Source: Pseudomonas fluorescens (GTDB taxonomy: Bacteria > Pseudomonadota > Gammaproteobacteria > Pseudomonadales > Pseudomonadaceae). Taken from it: DNA of 64,000 nt. The position numbers were made by a program, and so were the translations under genes. Each line of letters begins with the position of its first letter. Positions within the stretch are counted from its first letter, which is position 1. The notes beneath the pieces are model-generated. The model made no database searches and was not told where the DNA came from. It worked only from the letters and a program-made list of their open reading frames with translations. The DNA is taken from contig NZ_LR134318.1 in assembly GCF_900636825.1 (NCBI RefSeq), positions 5,503,501 through 5,567,500 on the forward strand, given 5' to 3'. Shown here piece by piece: positions 35,330 through 44,875 of the stretch.

Positions 35330-37033
35330 ATGACTCAAGAATACGACTACATCATCATAGGCGCCGGTTCTGCAGGTAACACACTTGCCACCCGTCTGAC
35401 TGAAGACGCAGGCGTCACCGTTCTGCTGCTCGAAGCCGGCGGCCCGGATTACCGCCTCGACTTCCGCACGCAAATGCCCGCCGCGCTGGCGTTTCCGCTG
35501 CAGGGTCGCCGCTACAACTGGGCCTACGAAACCGATCCAGAGCCACACATGGACGGTCGCCGGATGGAATGCGGTCGCGGCAAAGGCCTCGGCGGTTCGT
35601 CGTTGATCAACGGCATGTGCTACATCCGTGGCAACGCGATGGACTACGACGGCTGGGCAAAACTGCCGGGGCTGGAAAACTGGTCGTATCTCGACTGCCT
35701 GCCGTACTTCCGCAAAGCCGAAACCCGTGACATCGGCCCGAACGATTACCACGGTGGCGACGGCCCGGTCAGCGTGACCACGCCGAAAGCCGGCAACAAT
35801 CCGCTGTTCCACGCCATGGTTGAAGCCGGCGTGCAGGCCGGTTACCCACGCACCGAAGACTTGAACGGTTATCAGCAGGAAGGCTTCGGCCCGATGGACC
35901 GCACCGTGACGCCGAACGGCCGCCGTGCTTCCACCGCTCGTGGCTACCTCGACGTCGCCAAGAAGCGCTCGACCCTGACCATCGTCACCCACGCGCTGAC
36001 TGACAAGATCCTGTTCGAAGGCAAGCGTGCGGTCGGCGTGCGTTACCTGGTCGGCGACGCTGAAGAACGCGTTGAAGCCAAGGCACGCAAGGAAGTCTTG
36101 CTGTGCTCCGGCGCCATCGCATCGCCGCAGATTCTGCAGCGCTCCGGTGTCGGCCCGGCAAAACTGCTGGAAAGCCTCGACATCCCGGTGGTTCACGATC
36201 TGCCGGGCGTCGGTGAAAACCTGCAGGATCACCTCGAGCTGTACTTGCAATACGCCTGCACCCAACCGGTTTCGCTGTATCCGTCGCTGCTCTGGTACAA
36301 CCAGCCGGCGATCGGTGCGCAGTGGCTGTTCAACGGCACCGGCATTGGCGCCAGCAACCAGTTCGAGGCCGGCGGTTTCATTCGCTCGCGTCCGGAATTC
36401 GAATGGCCGAACATCCAGTACCACTTCCTGCCGGTGGCGATTAACTACAACGGCAGCAACGGTGTGAAAGAACATGGTTTCCAGGCGCACATGGGTTCGA
36501 TGCGTTCGCCGAGCCGTGGCCGCATCCAGGTCAAATCCAAGGATCCGCGCCAACATCCGAGCATCCTGTTCAATTACATGGCTACCGAGCAGGACTGGCA
36601 GGAATTCCGCGACGGCATCCGCCTGACCCGCGAGATCATGCAGCAGCCGGCACTGGACGCGTTCCGTGGCCGCGAAATCAGCCCGGGCATCGAAGTGCAA
36701 ACCGATGAGCAGCTTGATCAGTTCATCCGCGAGCACGCCGAAACCGCATTCCACCCGTCGTGCTCGTGCAAGATGGGCACCGACGAGATGGCCGTGGTCG
36801 ATGGCGAGGGTCGTGTGCACGGCATGCAGAGCCTGCGCGTGGTCGATGCCTCGATCATGCCGATCATCACCACCGGCAACCTGAACGCGCCGACGATCAT
36901 GATCGCCGAGAAAATCGCCGACAAGATCCGCGGTCGCCAGCCACTGCCGCGCAGCACCGCTGCTTACTACGTCGCCAACGGCGCGCCGGTGAAAGGAAAG
37001 CCGATGCGGGATATCACCCCAGTTGCTCAGTAA
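35330..37033 (+). CDS. betA: Choline dehydrogenase
   Basis: Membrane-associated FAD enzyme oxidising choline to betaine aldehyde. 567 residues of the GMC oxidoreductase family. The FAD motif is [20 protein letters not shown] near the start, signature 1 is [20 protein letters not shown], signature 2 [16 protein letters not shown], and the catalytic histidine region HPSCSCKMG with [16 protein letters not shown] near the end. The start has AGGAG just upstream. Confidence 0.95.
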   Translation: MTQEYDYIIIGAGSAGNTLATRLTEDAGVTVLLLEAGGPDYRLDFRTQMPAALAFPLQGRRYNWAYETDPEPHMDGRRMECGRGKGLGGSSLINGMCYIRGNAMDYDGWAKLPGLENWSYLDCLPYFRKAETRDIGPNDYHGGDGPVSVTTPKAGNNPLFHAMVEAGVQAGYPRTEDLNGYQQEGFGPMDRTVTPNGRRASTARGYLDVAKKRSTLTIVTHALTDKILFEGKRAVGVRYLVGDAEERVEAKARKEVLLCSGAIASPQILQRSGVGPAKLLESLDIPVVHDLPGVGENLQDHLELYLQYACTQPVSLYPSLLWYNQPAIGAQWLFNGTGIGASNQFEAGGFIRSRPEFEWPNIQYHFLPVAINYNGSNGVKEHGFQAHMGSMRSPSRGRIQVKSKDPRQHPSILFNYMATEQDWQEFRDGIRLTREIMQQPALDAFRGREISPGIEVQTDEQLDQFIREHAETAFHPSCSCKMGTDEMAVVDGEGRVHGMQSLRVVDASIMPIITTGNLNAPTIMIAEKIADKIRGRQPLPRSTAAYYVANGAPVKGKPMRDITPVAQ

Positions 37034-37054
37034 GACATAACTCCGCGTCACGGC

Positions 37055-37148
37055 TCATCGCTGGCAAGCCAGCTCCCACAGGTTTTTGCGTCGTACACAC
37101 ATATTGTGTTCACCAAAAACCTGTGGGAGCTTGGCTTGCCAGCGATGA
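37055..37148. repeat. Palindromic repeat of the CTGTGGGAGC family
   Basis: TCATCGCTGGCAAGCCAGCT plus CCCACAGG is mirrored by CCTGTGGGAGCTTGGCTTGC plus CAGCGATGA. A clear two-armed element after betA. Confidence 0.85.
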
Positions 37149-37311
37149 GGCCTTCACTGCCAGCACTTCTTTCCCTGACTCACAGTAAAACCTCCTACAC
37201 CCCCTCTTCACTTGATCCTACCCCCACGCAGGCCTACTCTAGACCTCGCGAAACCGCATCACCCCTCCCCGCTGTTGCCATGCCGCTACTCCAATACAAG
37301 GAGGTTCTCGA

Positions 37312-38754
37312 ATGTTCGATTTCCACCCCCAGCTCAAGCAGCGCTTCGCTGCCTTGCGCACGGGCGCCGAATTTTTTTCCCTGCGGTATGTACGCGAGTC
37401 CGGCCAGTACTTGTCGGTGCGCAAGAACGTCGCCGAGCCGCCGAGCCTGAGCCGCGACGAAGGGGCGATGCTCACGGTGCGCGTCAATGGCGTCGAAGCT
37501 TATGCCGCGACCAATGACCTGTCGCAGCACGGCCTGCAAGCCGCCCTCGAACGTGCCGAACACCAAGCCCGCCGGCTCAAGCCGCACGCCTTGCTCGATC
37601 TGCGCGAGCAGCCGGTCTCCAGTGACCGCGCCGATTATTTTTCGCCCAACCTCGAACGCCCTTTTCCCTCGCTGAGCGAATGTTTCGATCTGCTCGGCGC
37701 AGAATCCGCCTCGGTGCCCAAGGATGAGCGCCTGGTGAACTGGCAAGTGAGCATCGGCATTACCCACGTCGAGCAGATCTACCTGAGCAGCGCCGGCGCC
37801 GAATTGCGTCAAGCCCAGCGCTTCGTCTATCCGGGCCTCGACGTCACCGCTTATGACGGCAACGACAGCCAGACCCGCAGCCTCGGTCGCGAGAACTTCG
37901 GCCAACAGGGCGGCGCCGATGTCATCAGCCGTTGCGGTCTGATCGGCGCCGGTCCGCAAGTCGCCGATCAGGCGCTGCAATTGCTGCTCGCGCCGAACAC
38001 CCCGCAAGGCCCGCGCGATCTGTTGCTGATGCCCGATCAAATGATGCTGCAGATCCACGAATCCATCGGCCATCCACTGGAACTCGACCGTATTCTCGGC
38101 GATGAGCGCAATTACGCCGGCACCAGCTTCGTCAAAACCAGCGATCTCGGCAGCCTGCAATACGGCTCGAAACTGCTCAACGTGACGTTCGATCCGGGCA
38201 TTCCCGAAGAGCTGGCGAGTTACGGTCATGACGACGAGGGCAGCGCGGCCAGCAAGCAATTCCTGATTCGCGATGGTCTGTTGCTGCGACCGTTGGGCGG
38301 TGCGCTGTCGCAGTATCGCGCCGGCCTCGACGGCGTTGCCAACAGTCGCGCCTGCGGCTGGAACCGTCCGCCGATCGATCGCATGGCCAACCTCAATATC
38401 GAACCGGGCGAGCAGACGCTGGAACAGATGATCGGCGGCATCGAGCACGGCATTTTGATGAGCACCAACCGTTCATGGTCGATTGACGATGCGCGGAACA
38501 AATTCCAGTTCGGCTGCGAATGGGGCCAGTTGATCGAGAATGGTGAACTTAAAGGCGTGGTGAAAAATCCCAACTACCGGGCGATTTCCGCGCACTTCTG
38601 GAAAAGCCTGCGCGCCGTCGGCGATGCCAACACCGTCAAGGTGCTCGGTACGCCAAATTGCGGCAAGGGTGAACCAAACCAGGTGATCCGCGTCGGCCAC
38701 GCTTCGCCGGCCTGCGTATTCAGCAACATTGATGTGTTTGGGGGAGACGCCTGA
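37312..38754 (+). CDS. TldD/PmbA family metalloprotease, TldD-like subunit
   Basis: 480 residues. The zinc motif HESIGH (H249) followed by PLELDR is the TldD signature; TldD with its partner TldE degrades or matures small peptides in the cytoplasm. The next gene, a TldE/PmbA-like homologue without the zinc motif, starts on the same A as this stop (TGATG), so the two form a heterodimer pair. The canonical tldD and pmbA of Pseudomonas lie elsewhere as I recall, so this is probably a second, more divergent pair with an unknown substrate. No precursor peptide gene is evident nearby. Confidence 0.82.
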   Translation: MFDFHPQLKQRFAALRTGAEFFSLRYVRESGQYLSVRKNVAEPPSLSRDEGAMLTVRVNGVEAYAATNDLSQHGLQAALERAEHQARRLKPHALLDLREQPVSSDRADYFSPNLERPFPSLSECFDLLGAESASVPKDERLVNWQVSIGITHVEQIYLSSAGAELRQAQRFVYPGLDVTAYDGNDSQTRSLGRENFGQQGGADVISRCGLIGAGPQVADQALQLLLAPNTPQGPRDLLLMPDQMMLQIHESIGHPLELDRILGDERNYAGTSFVKTSDLGSLQYGSKLLNVTFDPGIPEELASYGHDDEGSAASKQFLIRDGLLLRPLGGALSQYRAGLDGVANSRACGWNRPPIDRMANLNIEPGEQTLEQMIGGIEHGILMSTNRSWSIDDARNKFQFGCEWGQLIENGELKGVVKNPNYRAISAHFWKSLRAVGDANTVKVLGTPNCGKGEPNQVIRVGHASPACVFSNIDVFGGDA

Positions 38755-40091
38755 TGAGCATTTCGAAGAGTCAGTCCGACGCCTTCAAGGTCATGGTCAA
38801 CTGGCTGCGTGACAGCGTGCGCGAGCCGGAACAATTCACCCTTAGCCATGCCGCCGAATCCTCGGCGTTCGTGCGCTTCAATCACGCCAAAGTGCGTCAG
38901 GCCGGGCAAGTGCAACAGGCCAACATTGTCCTCAAACTGATCAATGACGGCCGTCACGCCGACCTGCAAATAACTCTTTCCGGGGATCAGGAAGCGGATC
39001 TGCAACGCATGGCTGAAGGCCTGCAACAGCTGCGCGAAACCCTGCCGCTGCTGCCCCAGGATCCGTATTTGCTGCTCAATCACAACAGCTGGCAGAGCTC
39101 GCACGTACAAGCGCATCCGCTGCCGGACACCGAAGATGTCGTCGGGCAAATCTGCGCCGCCGCTGAAGGTCTCGATCTGGTCGGTTTTTATGCTGCCGGT
39201 CCGATCAGCCGCGGTTTCGCCAGCTCTGCCGGCGCGTTCGGCTGGCATGAAGCCAACAGCTTCAATTTCGACTTCAGCCTGTTCCACGAAAACGGCGAAG
39301 CAGTGAAGGCCAGCTACGCCGGGCACGACTGGAGCGACGAAGGGTTTGCCCGGCGCTTCGCTCAGGCCCGCGAACAGCTTGAGTTTCTCGGCCGACCGTT
39401 ACGCACGCTGGCGCCAGGTCAGTACCGCGCGTACCTGGCCCCGGCCGCTTTGGAAGAAATCATGGGCATGCTCAGTTGGGGCGGGTTTTCGGCGCAGTCG
39501 ATTGCCAGCAAAAGCAGCCCATTGCAGAAACTCTATGTCGGCGATCAGGCGTTCAGTCCGCTGGTGTCGTTGGACGAAAAGGTCAGCGAGTCGCTGAGTC
39601 CGGCGTTTTCCGGCGAAGGCTATCCGCGCAGCGATCTGCGGTTGATCGTCGAAGGCAAGGCCGGCGATCAACTGGTCGGCTCGCGCAGTGCGGCCGAATA
39701 TGGTTTGGCAGCAAACGGTGCGGGTGGCGGCGAGATGCCCAGCGCATTGAACATGGCCGCCGGTGATCTGTCGCAAGAAGAGATTCTCAAGCAGTTGGGC
39801 ACCGGGTTGTACATCAGCAACCTGTGGTACCTGAACTACTCGGATCAACCGGCGGCACGCATGACCGGCATGACCCGCTTCGCGACGTTCTGGGTAGAGA
39901 ACGGCGAGATCCAGGCACCGGTCAGCACCATGCGTTTCGACGACAGCGCCTATAACCTGCTCGGTTCGCAGCTGGAGGCGTTGACCAGCGAGCGTGAACT
40001 GCTGCTGTCGGCGAGTACGTACAGCCAGCGTAATACTTCGTCATCGCTATTGCCGGGAGCGCTGATCAGCCGACTCACGCTAACGCTGTAA
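38754..40091 (+). CDS. TldE/PmbA-like partner subunit
   Basis: 445 residues, translationally coupled to the preceding TldD-like gene. It has the modulator-of-gyrase fold (FVRFNHAKVRQAGQVQQANI early, YISNLWYLNYSDQPAARMTG and RFATFWVENGEIQAPVSTMR late) but no HExxxH motif, as expected for the non-catalytic subunit. Cytosolic. Confidence 0.8.
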   Translation: MSISKSQSDAFKVMVNWLRDSVREPEQFTLSHAAESSAFVRFNHAKVRQAGQVQQANIVLKLINDGRHADLQITLSGDQEADLQRMAEGLQQLRETLPLLPQDPYLLLNHNSWQSSHVQAHPLPDTEDVVGQICAAAEGLDLVGFYAAGPISRGFASSAGAFGWHEANSFNFDFSLFHENGEAVKASYAGHDWSDEGFARRFAQAREQLEFLGRPLRTLAPGQYRAYLAPAALEEIMGMLSWGGFSAQSIASKSSPLQKLYVGDQAFSPLVSLDEKVSESLSPAFSGEGYPRSDLRLIVEGKAGDQLVGSRSAAEYGLAANGAGGGEMPSALNMAAGDLSQEEILKQLGTGLYISNLWYLNYSDQPAARMTGMTRFATFWVENGEIQAPVSTMRFDDSAYNLLGSQLEALTSERELLLSASTYSQRNTSSSLLPGALISRLTLTL

Positions 40092-40102
40092 CCACCGCAA
40101 TA

Positions 40103-40195
40103 CCTGTGGGAGCTGGTTTGCCAGCGATGGGGGCATCAGATTCAACATTGTTGTTGTCTGGAAGTCCGCCATCGCTGGCAAGCCAGCTCCCACAC
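40103..40195. repeat. Palindromic repeat of the CTGTGGGAGC family
   Basis: CCTGTGGGAGCTGGTTTGCC plus AGCGATGG mirrored by CCATCGCTGGCAAGCCAGCT plus CCCACA. Between the TldE-like and exporter genes. Confidence 0.85.
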
Positions 40196-40239
40196 TGACC
40201 GCGCTCGACTTTGAATATGCACTGACCACACGAGGTTCC

Positions 40240-41667
40240 ATGCCCAACCGCCCGCCTCTCGACGCCATCACCGCCCGCTGGTTGCCGTGGGTCGTCGCCA
40301 TCGCGTTCTTCATGCAGTCCCTCGACGGGACCATCCTCAATACCGCGCTGCCGGCCATGGCCAGCGATCTGGCCGAAGATCCGTTGCGCATGCAAGGCGT
40401 GATCATCGCCTACATGCTCACCGTGGCTTTGCTGATCCCGGCGTCAGGCTGGATCGCAGACCGCTTCGGCACCAAAAAAATCTTCTTCGGCGCGATTCTG
40501 CTGTTCAGCTTCGGTTCGCTGCTCTGCGCCTTGTCCAGCAGCCTGAGCATGCTCATCGGCGCCCGCGTCATTCAGGGCCTCGGCGGTGCGCTGATGCTGC
40601 CGGTCGGGCGATTGGTGGTGCTGCGCGCCTATCCGCGCTCGGAACTGGTGCGGATCATGGGTTTCATCACCATTCCGGGGCTGCTCGGTCCGCTGATCGG
40701 CCCGACCATGGGCGGCTGGATGGTGGAATACGTGACATGGCACTGGATCTTCCTGATCAACCTGCCGGTTGGCGTGATCGGCTGCTATGCGGTGTGGAAG
40801 TTCATTCCCGACCTGCGCGGCACTGAACGCACGCGCTTCGATAGCCTTGGCTTCCTGCTGTTCGGTGCGGCGATGATCCTGATTACCATCGCCATGGAAG
40901 GCCTCGGCGAACTGCACCTGCCGCACCTGCGCGTGATGTTACTGCTGTTCGCCGGCATGGCGTGTCTGGCAGCGTACTGGCTGCGCGCCGGGCATATCGA
41001 CAATCCATTGTTCGCGCCGTCGCTGTTCAAGACCCGCACCTTCGCCGTCGGCATTCTCGGTAACCTGTTCGCGCGCCTGGGCAGCGGCGCCTTGCCGTTC
41101 CTCGTGCCGTTGCTGCTGCAAGTGGCCCTGGGTTACTCGCCGTCACAAGCGGGGATGAGCATGTTGCCGCTGGCGGCTGCGGCGATGATCGCCAAGTGGG
41201 TTGCGCGACCGCTGATCGAACGTCTCGGCTACCGCATCGTACTGACCGGCAACACGCTGGCATTGGGGATCATGCTGGCGAGCATGGGTCTGGTCAGCGA
41301 GCAAACGCCGTATTGGCTGCTGTTGTGCCTGCTGGCGGTGCTGGGGGCGATCAACTCGCTGCAATTCACCGCAATGAACACCGTGACCCTGATCGACCTC
41401 GACGACGCCAGCGCCAGCAGCGGCAACAGTTTGCTGTCGGTGGTCGCGCAGTTGTCGCTGAGCCTCGGCGTGGCGTGCGCCGGTGCGCTGCTCGGCGGCT
41501 TCACTGCGAAGGTCGGCAACGATGGTGTGGAAACCGTGCTTGGCGCTTTCCAGCTGACCTTCGTTACGGTCGGGGTGATGGCGATGCTGGCGGCGACGAT
41601 ATTCTCGCAGCTGTCCAAAGAAGACGGCCGCCGCGCCAAGCGCCCGCAAGAACACATCGAACACTGA
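40240..41667 (+). CDS. DHA2-type MFS drug exporter (MdtD/EmrB-like)
   Basis: 475-residue inner-membrane protein with about 14 predicted spans, the number for the DHA2 drug:proton antiporters. Motif C of the exporters is visible (GLLGPLIGPTMGGWMVEYVT), as are motif A (GWIADRFGTKKIFF) and the N-terminal LDGTILNTALPAMA. Substrate unknown. No membrane-fusion protein gene nearby, so it resembles single-component MdtD rather than EmrAB. Confidence 0.85.
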   Translation: MPNRPPLDAITARWLPWVVAIAFFMQSLDGTILNTALPAMASDLAEDPLRMQGVIIAYMLTVALLIPASGWIADRFGTKKIFFGAILLFSFGSLLCALSSSLSMLIGARVIQGLGGALMLPVGRLVVLRAYPRSELVRIMGFITIPGLLGPLIGPTMGGWMVEYVTWHWIFLINLPVGVIGCYAVWKFIPDLRGTERTRFDSLGFLLFGAAMILITIAMEGLGELHLPHLRVMLLLFAGMACLAAYWLRAGHIDNPLFAPSLFKTRTFAVGILGNLFARLGSGALPFLVPLLLQVALGYSPSQAGMSMLPLAAAAMIAKWVARPLIERLGYRIVLTGNTLALGIMLASMGLVSEQTPYWLLLCLLAVLGAINSLQFTAMNTVTLIDLDDASASSGNSLLSVVAQLSLSLGVACAGALLGGFTAKVGNDGVETVLGAFQLTFVTVGVMAMLAATIFSQLSKEDGRRAKRPQEHIEH

Positions 41668-41684
41668 TGCCGCTGAAGGCTTCG

Positions 41685-41768
41685 TGTAGGAGCTGCCGCA
41701 GGCTGCGATCTTTTGATCTTGTTTTCTTAAAGCAAATCAAAAGATCGCAGCCTGCGGCAGCTCCTGCA
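41685..41768. repeat. REP-type inverted pair (GTAGGAGCTGCCG family)
   Basis: TGTAGGAGCTGCCGCAGGCT ... mirrored by AGCCTGCGGCAGCTCCTGCA, loop with TTGTTTTCTTAAAGCAA. Single mismatch at the outer end. Confidence 0.85.
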
Positions 41769-41899
41769 GAGGAAGTCACAGGTTTGTGTGCAGTCAGATA
41801 GAACCGGGGCGTTATTCAATCGCTGTTCGTCCAGAACTGTCGAGGAAACTGGCACGGGACTGCTACACTGCGCGACATTTTGTTTTGCAGGCCAGTCCC

Positions 41900-43285
41900 G
41901 TGACCACCATCGCCACCGCTTTTAATACTCTGCCGCTGTCCGCCGCCATGCTGGCTAACCTCGAATCACTCGGTTATGCCCAGATGACGCCGATCCAGGC
42001 GCAGAGCTTGCCGGTGATCCTCAAGGGGATGGACCTGATCGCCCAGGCCAAGACCGGCAGCGGCAAAACTGCTGCGTTCGGCATCGGCCTGCTCAACCCG
42101 ATCAATCCGCGCTACTTCGGTTGCCAGGCACTGGTGATCTGTCCGACGCGCGAGCTGGCCGACCAGGTCGCCAAGGAAATTCGTCGTCTGGCCCGTGCCG
42201 AAGACAACATCAAGGTCCTGACCCTGTGCGGCGGCGTGTCGTTCGGCCCGCAGATCGCTTCGCTGGAACACGGCGCGCACATCATCGTTGGCACCCCTGG
42301 CCGGATCCAGCAGCATCTGCGCAAAGGTTCGCTGGTGCTCGATGGCCTGAACACGCTGATCCTCGACGAAGCCGATCGCATGCTCGATATGGGTTTCTAC
42401 GACGCCATCGAAGACATCATCATCAAGACGCCGGAACGTCGTCAGACTCTGCTGTTCTCCGCCACCTACCCGGTCGGCATCAAGCAACTGGCCTCGAAAT
42501 TCATGCGTGATCCGCAAACCGTCAAGGCTGAAGCCTTCCACGACGACACGCAGATCGAGCAGCGTTTCTACGAGATTTCCCCGGAAGACCGCATGAGTGC
42601 GGTGACCAAAGTCCTGCACCACTTCCGCCCGGCCTCGTGCGTGGCGTTCTGCTTCACCAAGCAGCAGGTTCAGGAAACCGTTGATCATCTGACTGCCAAA
42701 GGCATTTCCGCCGTCGGCCTGCACGGCGATCTGGAACAGCGCGACCGCGATCAAGTGCTGGCGATGTTTGCCAACCGCAGCACCTCGGTTCTCGTCGCCA
42801 CCGACGTCGCCGCCCGTGGTCTGGATATCGATGCGCTGGACATGGTGATCAACGTCGAGCTGGCGCGTGACTCGGAAATCCACATTCACCGCGTCGGCCG
42901 TACTGGCCGCGCCGGCGAGAAAGGCATTGCCATCAGTCTGGTCGCACCCGGTGAAGCGCACCGCGCCCAAGCCATCGAACAGCTGCAGAAATCGCCGCTG
43001 AACTGGGATCAGATCGACAATCTGAAATCCCAGGGCCTGGCGCCGCTGCAACCGCCAATGACCACCCTGTGCATCGGCGCCGGGCGTAAAGACAAAGTGC
43101 GTCCGGGCGACATCCTGGGTGCATTGACGGGCGAAGCCGGCATTCCCGGCGCGCAGGTGGGCAAGATCGCGATCTTCGATTTCCAGGCCTACGTTGCCGT
43201 GGAACGCACCGTGGCCATGCAGGCCCTGCAGCGTTTGAACGACGGCAAGATCAAGGGCCGTTCGCTGCGCGTACGTATCCTGTAA
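41900..43285 (+). CDS. dbpA: ATP-dependent RNA helicase of 23S rRNA maturation
   Basis: DEAD-box helicase acting on helix 92 of 23S rRNA during large-subunit assembly. 461 residues with a GTG start at 41900. Q motif MTPIQAQSLP, motif I AKTGSGKT, Ia PTRELA, II DEAD, III SAT and VI HRVGRTGRAG are all present. The C-terminal ~75 residues (PMTTLCIGAGRKDKVRPGDI, then VGKIAIFDFQAYVAVERTVA) are the DbpA RNA-binding domain, which separates it from SrmB/RhlE. Confidence 0.93.
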   Translation: MTTIATAFNTLPLSAAMLANLESLGYAQMTPIQAQSLPVILKGMDLIAQAKTGSGKTAAFGIGLLNPINPRYFGCQALVICPTRELADQVAKEIRRLARAEDNIKVLTLCGGVSFGPQIASLEHGAHIIVGTPGRIQQHLRKGSLVLDGLNTLILDEADRMLDMGFYDAIEDIIIKTPERRQTLLFSATYPVGIKQLASKFMRDPQTVKAEAFHDDTQIEQRFYEISPEDRMSAVTKVLHHFRPASCVAFCFTKQQVQETVDHLTAKGISAVGLHGDLEQRDRDQVLAMFANRSTSVLVATDVAARGLDIDALDMVINVELARDSEIHIHRVGRTGRAGEKGIAISLVAPGEAHRAQAIEQLQKSPLNWDQIDNLKSQGLAPLQPPMTTLCIGAGRKDKVRPGDILGALTGEAGIPGAQVGKIAIFDFQAYVAVERTVAMQALQRLNDGKIKGRSLRVRIL

Positions 43286-43302
43286 GCACAACGCAACGCC
43301 CC

Positions 43303-43395
43303 TGTAGGAGCTGCCGCAGGCTGCGATTTTTTGGTCTTGATGTTGAAAAGCAAGATCAAAAGATCGCAGCCTCGTTTCACTCATCAGCTCCTACA
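43303..43395. repeat. REP-type inverted pair, mismatched arms
   Basis: Left arm TGTAGGAGCTGCCGCAGGCT; right arm AGCCTCGTTTCACTCATCAG plus CTCCTACA. The two arms belong to different sub-variants (compare 8309-8410), so this looks like a recombinant element. Confidence 0.75.
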
Positions 43396-43443
43396 CAGCT
43401 CCCGCACAGTTCGTTTTTGGGTGATATTTCAGAGGACACCGTT

Positions 43444-44622
43444 TTGCGCTCTACCGAAGTCGTGATCATTGGCGCTGGCGCCGCAGGTTTGATGTGCGCG
43501 CTGACCGCCGCCGGGCGCGGGCGCCAAGTTTTGCTGCTCGATCATGCGAACAAGGCCGGCAAGAAAATTCTGATGTCAGGCGGTGGCCGCTGCAATTTCA
43601 CCAACATGTATACCGAACCGAGCAATTTCCTCTCGCAGAACCCGCACTTCTGCAAATCCGCACTGGCGCGCTATACGCAGTGGGATTTCATCGGCATGGT
43701 CGGCAAACACGGCGTGCCATACCACGAGAAAAAACTCGGCCAACTGTTCTGCGATAACAAATCCAGCGACATCCTCGAAATGCTCCTGACCGAGTGCGAT
43801 CAGGCCTGCGTCGAGCTGCACCTGGACACTTCGATTCAGGCCATCGCGAAAGTCGACAGCGGCTATCTGCTCGACACCACCCTCGGCCAGGTCCGATGCC
43901 AGTCGCTGGTGATCGCCACCGGCGGCTTGTCGATCCCGACGTTGGGAGCCACCGGTTTCGGTTATCAGGTGGCCAGACAATTCGGCCACGAACTGCTGCC
44001 GACCCGCGCCGGTCTGGTGCCGTTCACCATTACCGACCAGCTCAAAGAATTGTGTACCGAACTGTCCGGCACGTCGGTGGATTGCCTGGTCAGCTGCAAC
44101 GATCAGAGCTTTCGCGAAAATATCCTGTTCACCCACCGCGGCCTCAGCGGTCCGGCGATTTTGCAGATCTCGTCGTTCTGGGAAAGTGGCGACACGGTGG
44201 AAATCGACCTGCTACCGGATCACGACGCCGCGAGCTGGTTGCAACAACAGATGGCCGAGCGCCCGAACAGTGAGCTGAAGACCCTGCTCGGTGAAATCTT
44301 CACCAAAAAGATGGCCAATCTGCTGGCGGACAACTGGTTTGTTTCAAAACCAATGAAGCAGTACACCCATGCTGAACTGGCGGAGATTGCCGATAAGCTC
44401 GGCAGCTGGAAGGTGGTGCCAGCGGGGACTGAAGGCTATCGAACCGCTGAGGTGACCCTCGGTGGCGTCGATACCCGCGAAGTTTCCTCCAAGACCATGG
44501 AATCGCTGAAAAGCCCGGGCCTGTACTTTATCGGCGAAGTGCTCGATGTCACTGGTCACCTGGGCGGCTTCAACTTCCAGTGGGCCTGGGCCTCCGGCTA
44601 CGCCGCCGCGCAGTACGTCTGA
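43444..44622 (+). CDS. HI0933/YhiN-type FAD-dependent oxidoreductase
   Basis: 392 residues from the TTG at 43444, which has AGAGGA seven bases upstream; another TTG at 43417 is less likely. FAD motif VVIIGAGAAGLMCALTAAGR, second motif GKKILMSGGGRCNFTN, and the C-terminal GLYFIGEVLDVTGHLGGFNF, all diagnostic for the HI0933 family. Substrate unknown; cytosolic. Confidence 0.87.
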   Translation: MRSTEVVIIGAGAAGLMCALTAAGRGRQVLLLDHANKAGKKILMSGGGRCNFTNMYTEPSNFLSQNPHFCKSALARYTQWDFIGMVGKHGVPYHEKKLGQLFCDNKSSDILEMLLTECDQACVELHLDTSIQAIAKVDSGYLLDTTLGQVRCQSLVIATGGLSIPTLGATGFGYQVARQFGHELLPTRAGLVPFTITDQLKELCTELSGTSVDCLVSCNDQSFRENILFTHRGLSGPAILQISSFWESGDTVEIDLLPDHDAASWLQQQMAERPNSELKTLLGEIFTKKMANLLADNWFVSKPMKQYTHAELAEIADKLGSWKVVPAGTEGYRTAEVTLGGVDTREVSSKTMESLKSPGLYFIGEVLDVTGHLGGFNFQWAWASGYAAAQYV

Positions 44623-44640
44623 CCGAAACAACACTCCCCC

Positions 44641-44760
44641 TGTAGGAGCTGCCGAAGGCTGCGATCTTTTGATCTTGTTTTAAAGATCAAGATCAAGATC
44701 AAGATCAAGATCAAGATCAAGATCAAGATCAAAAGATCGCAGCCTTCGGCAGCTCCTACA
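44641..44760. repeat. REP-type inverted pair with expanded (GATCAA)8 loop
   Basis: Arms TGTAGGAGCTGCCGAAGGCT / AGCCTTCGGCAGCTCCTACA are perfect. The interior carries eight exact GATCAA units (44685-44732), against one to three at the sister elements in this window. A microsatellite-like slippage expansion. Confidence 0.9.
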
Positions 44761-44875
44761 TGGGTTAGCGGGCGATCAAGGAACACTTTTTGCTCTCAGA
44801 TGTGCTTGGCGCCATTGCGTCGGCGTCATTACTGGCTCAATTTAGCGGCATCGCCTCGGAAGGCCTTCGCACTTC

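Noticed and set aside
33421-37051. Long minus-strand open frames over betI, betB and betA
   Set aside because: Opposite-strand shadows of well-identified genes with intact motifs.
44685-44732. Possible CRISPR-like array from the GATCAA units
   Set aside because: Units are six bases without spacers and lie in the loop of a REP pair; simple microsatellite.
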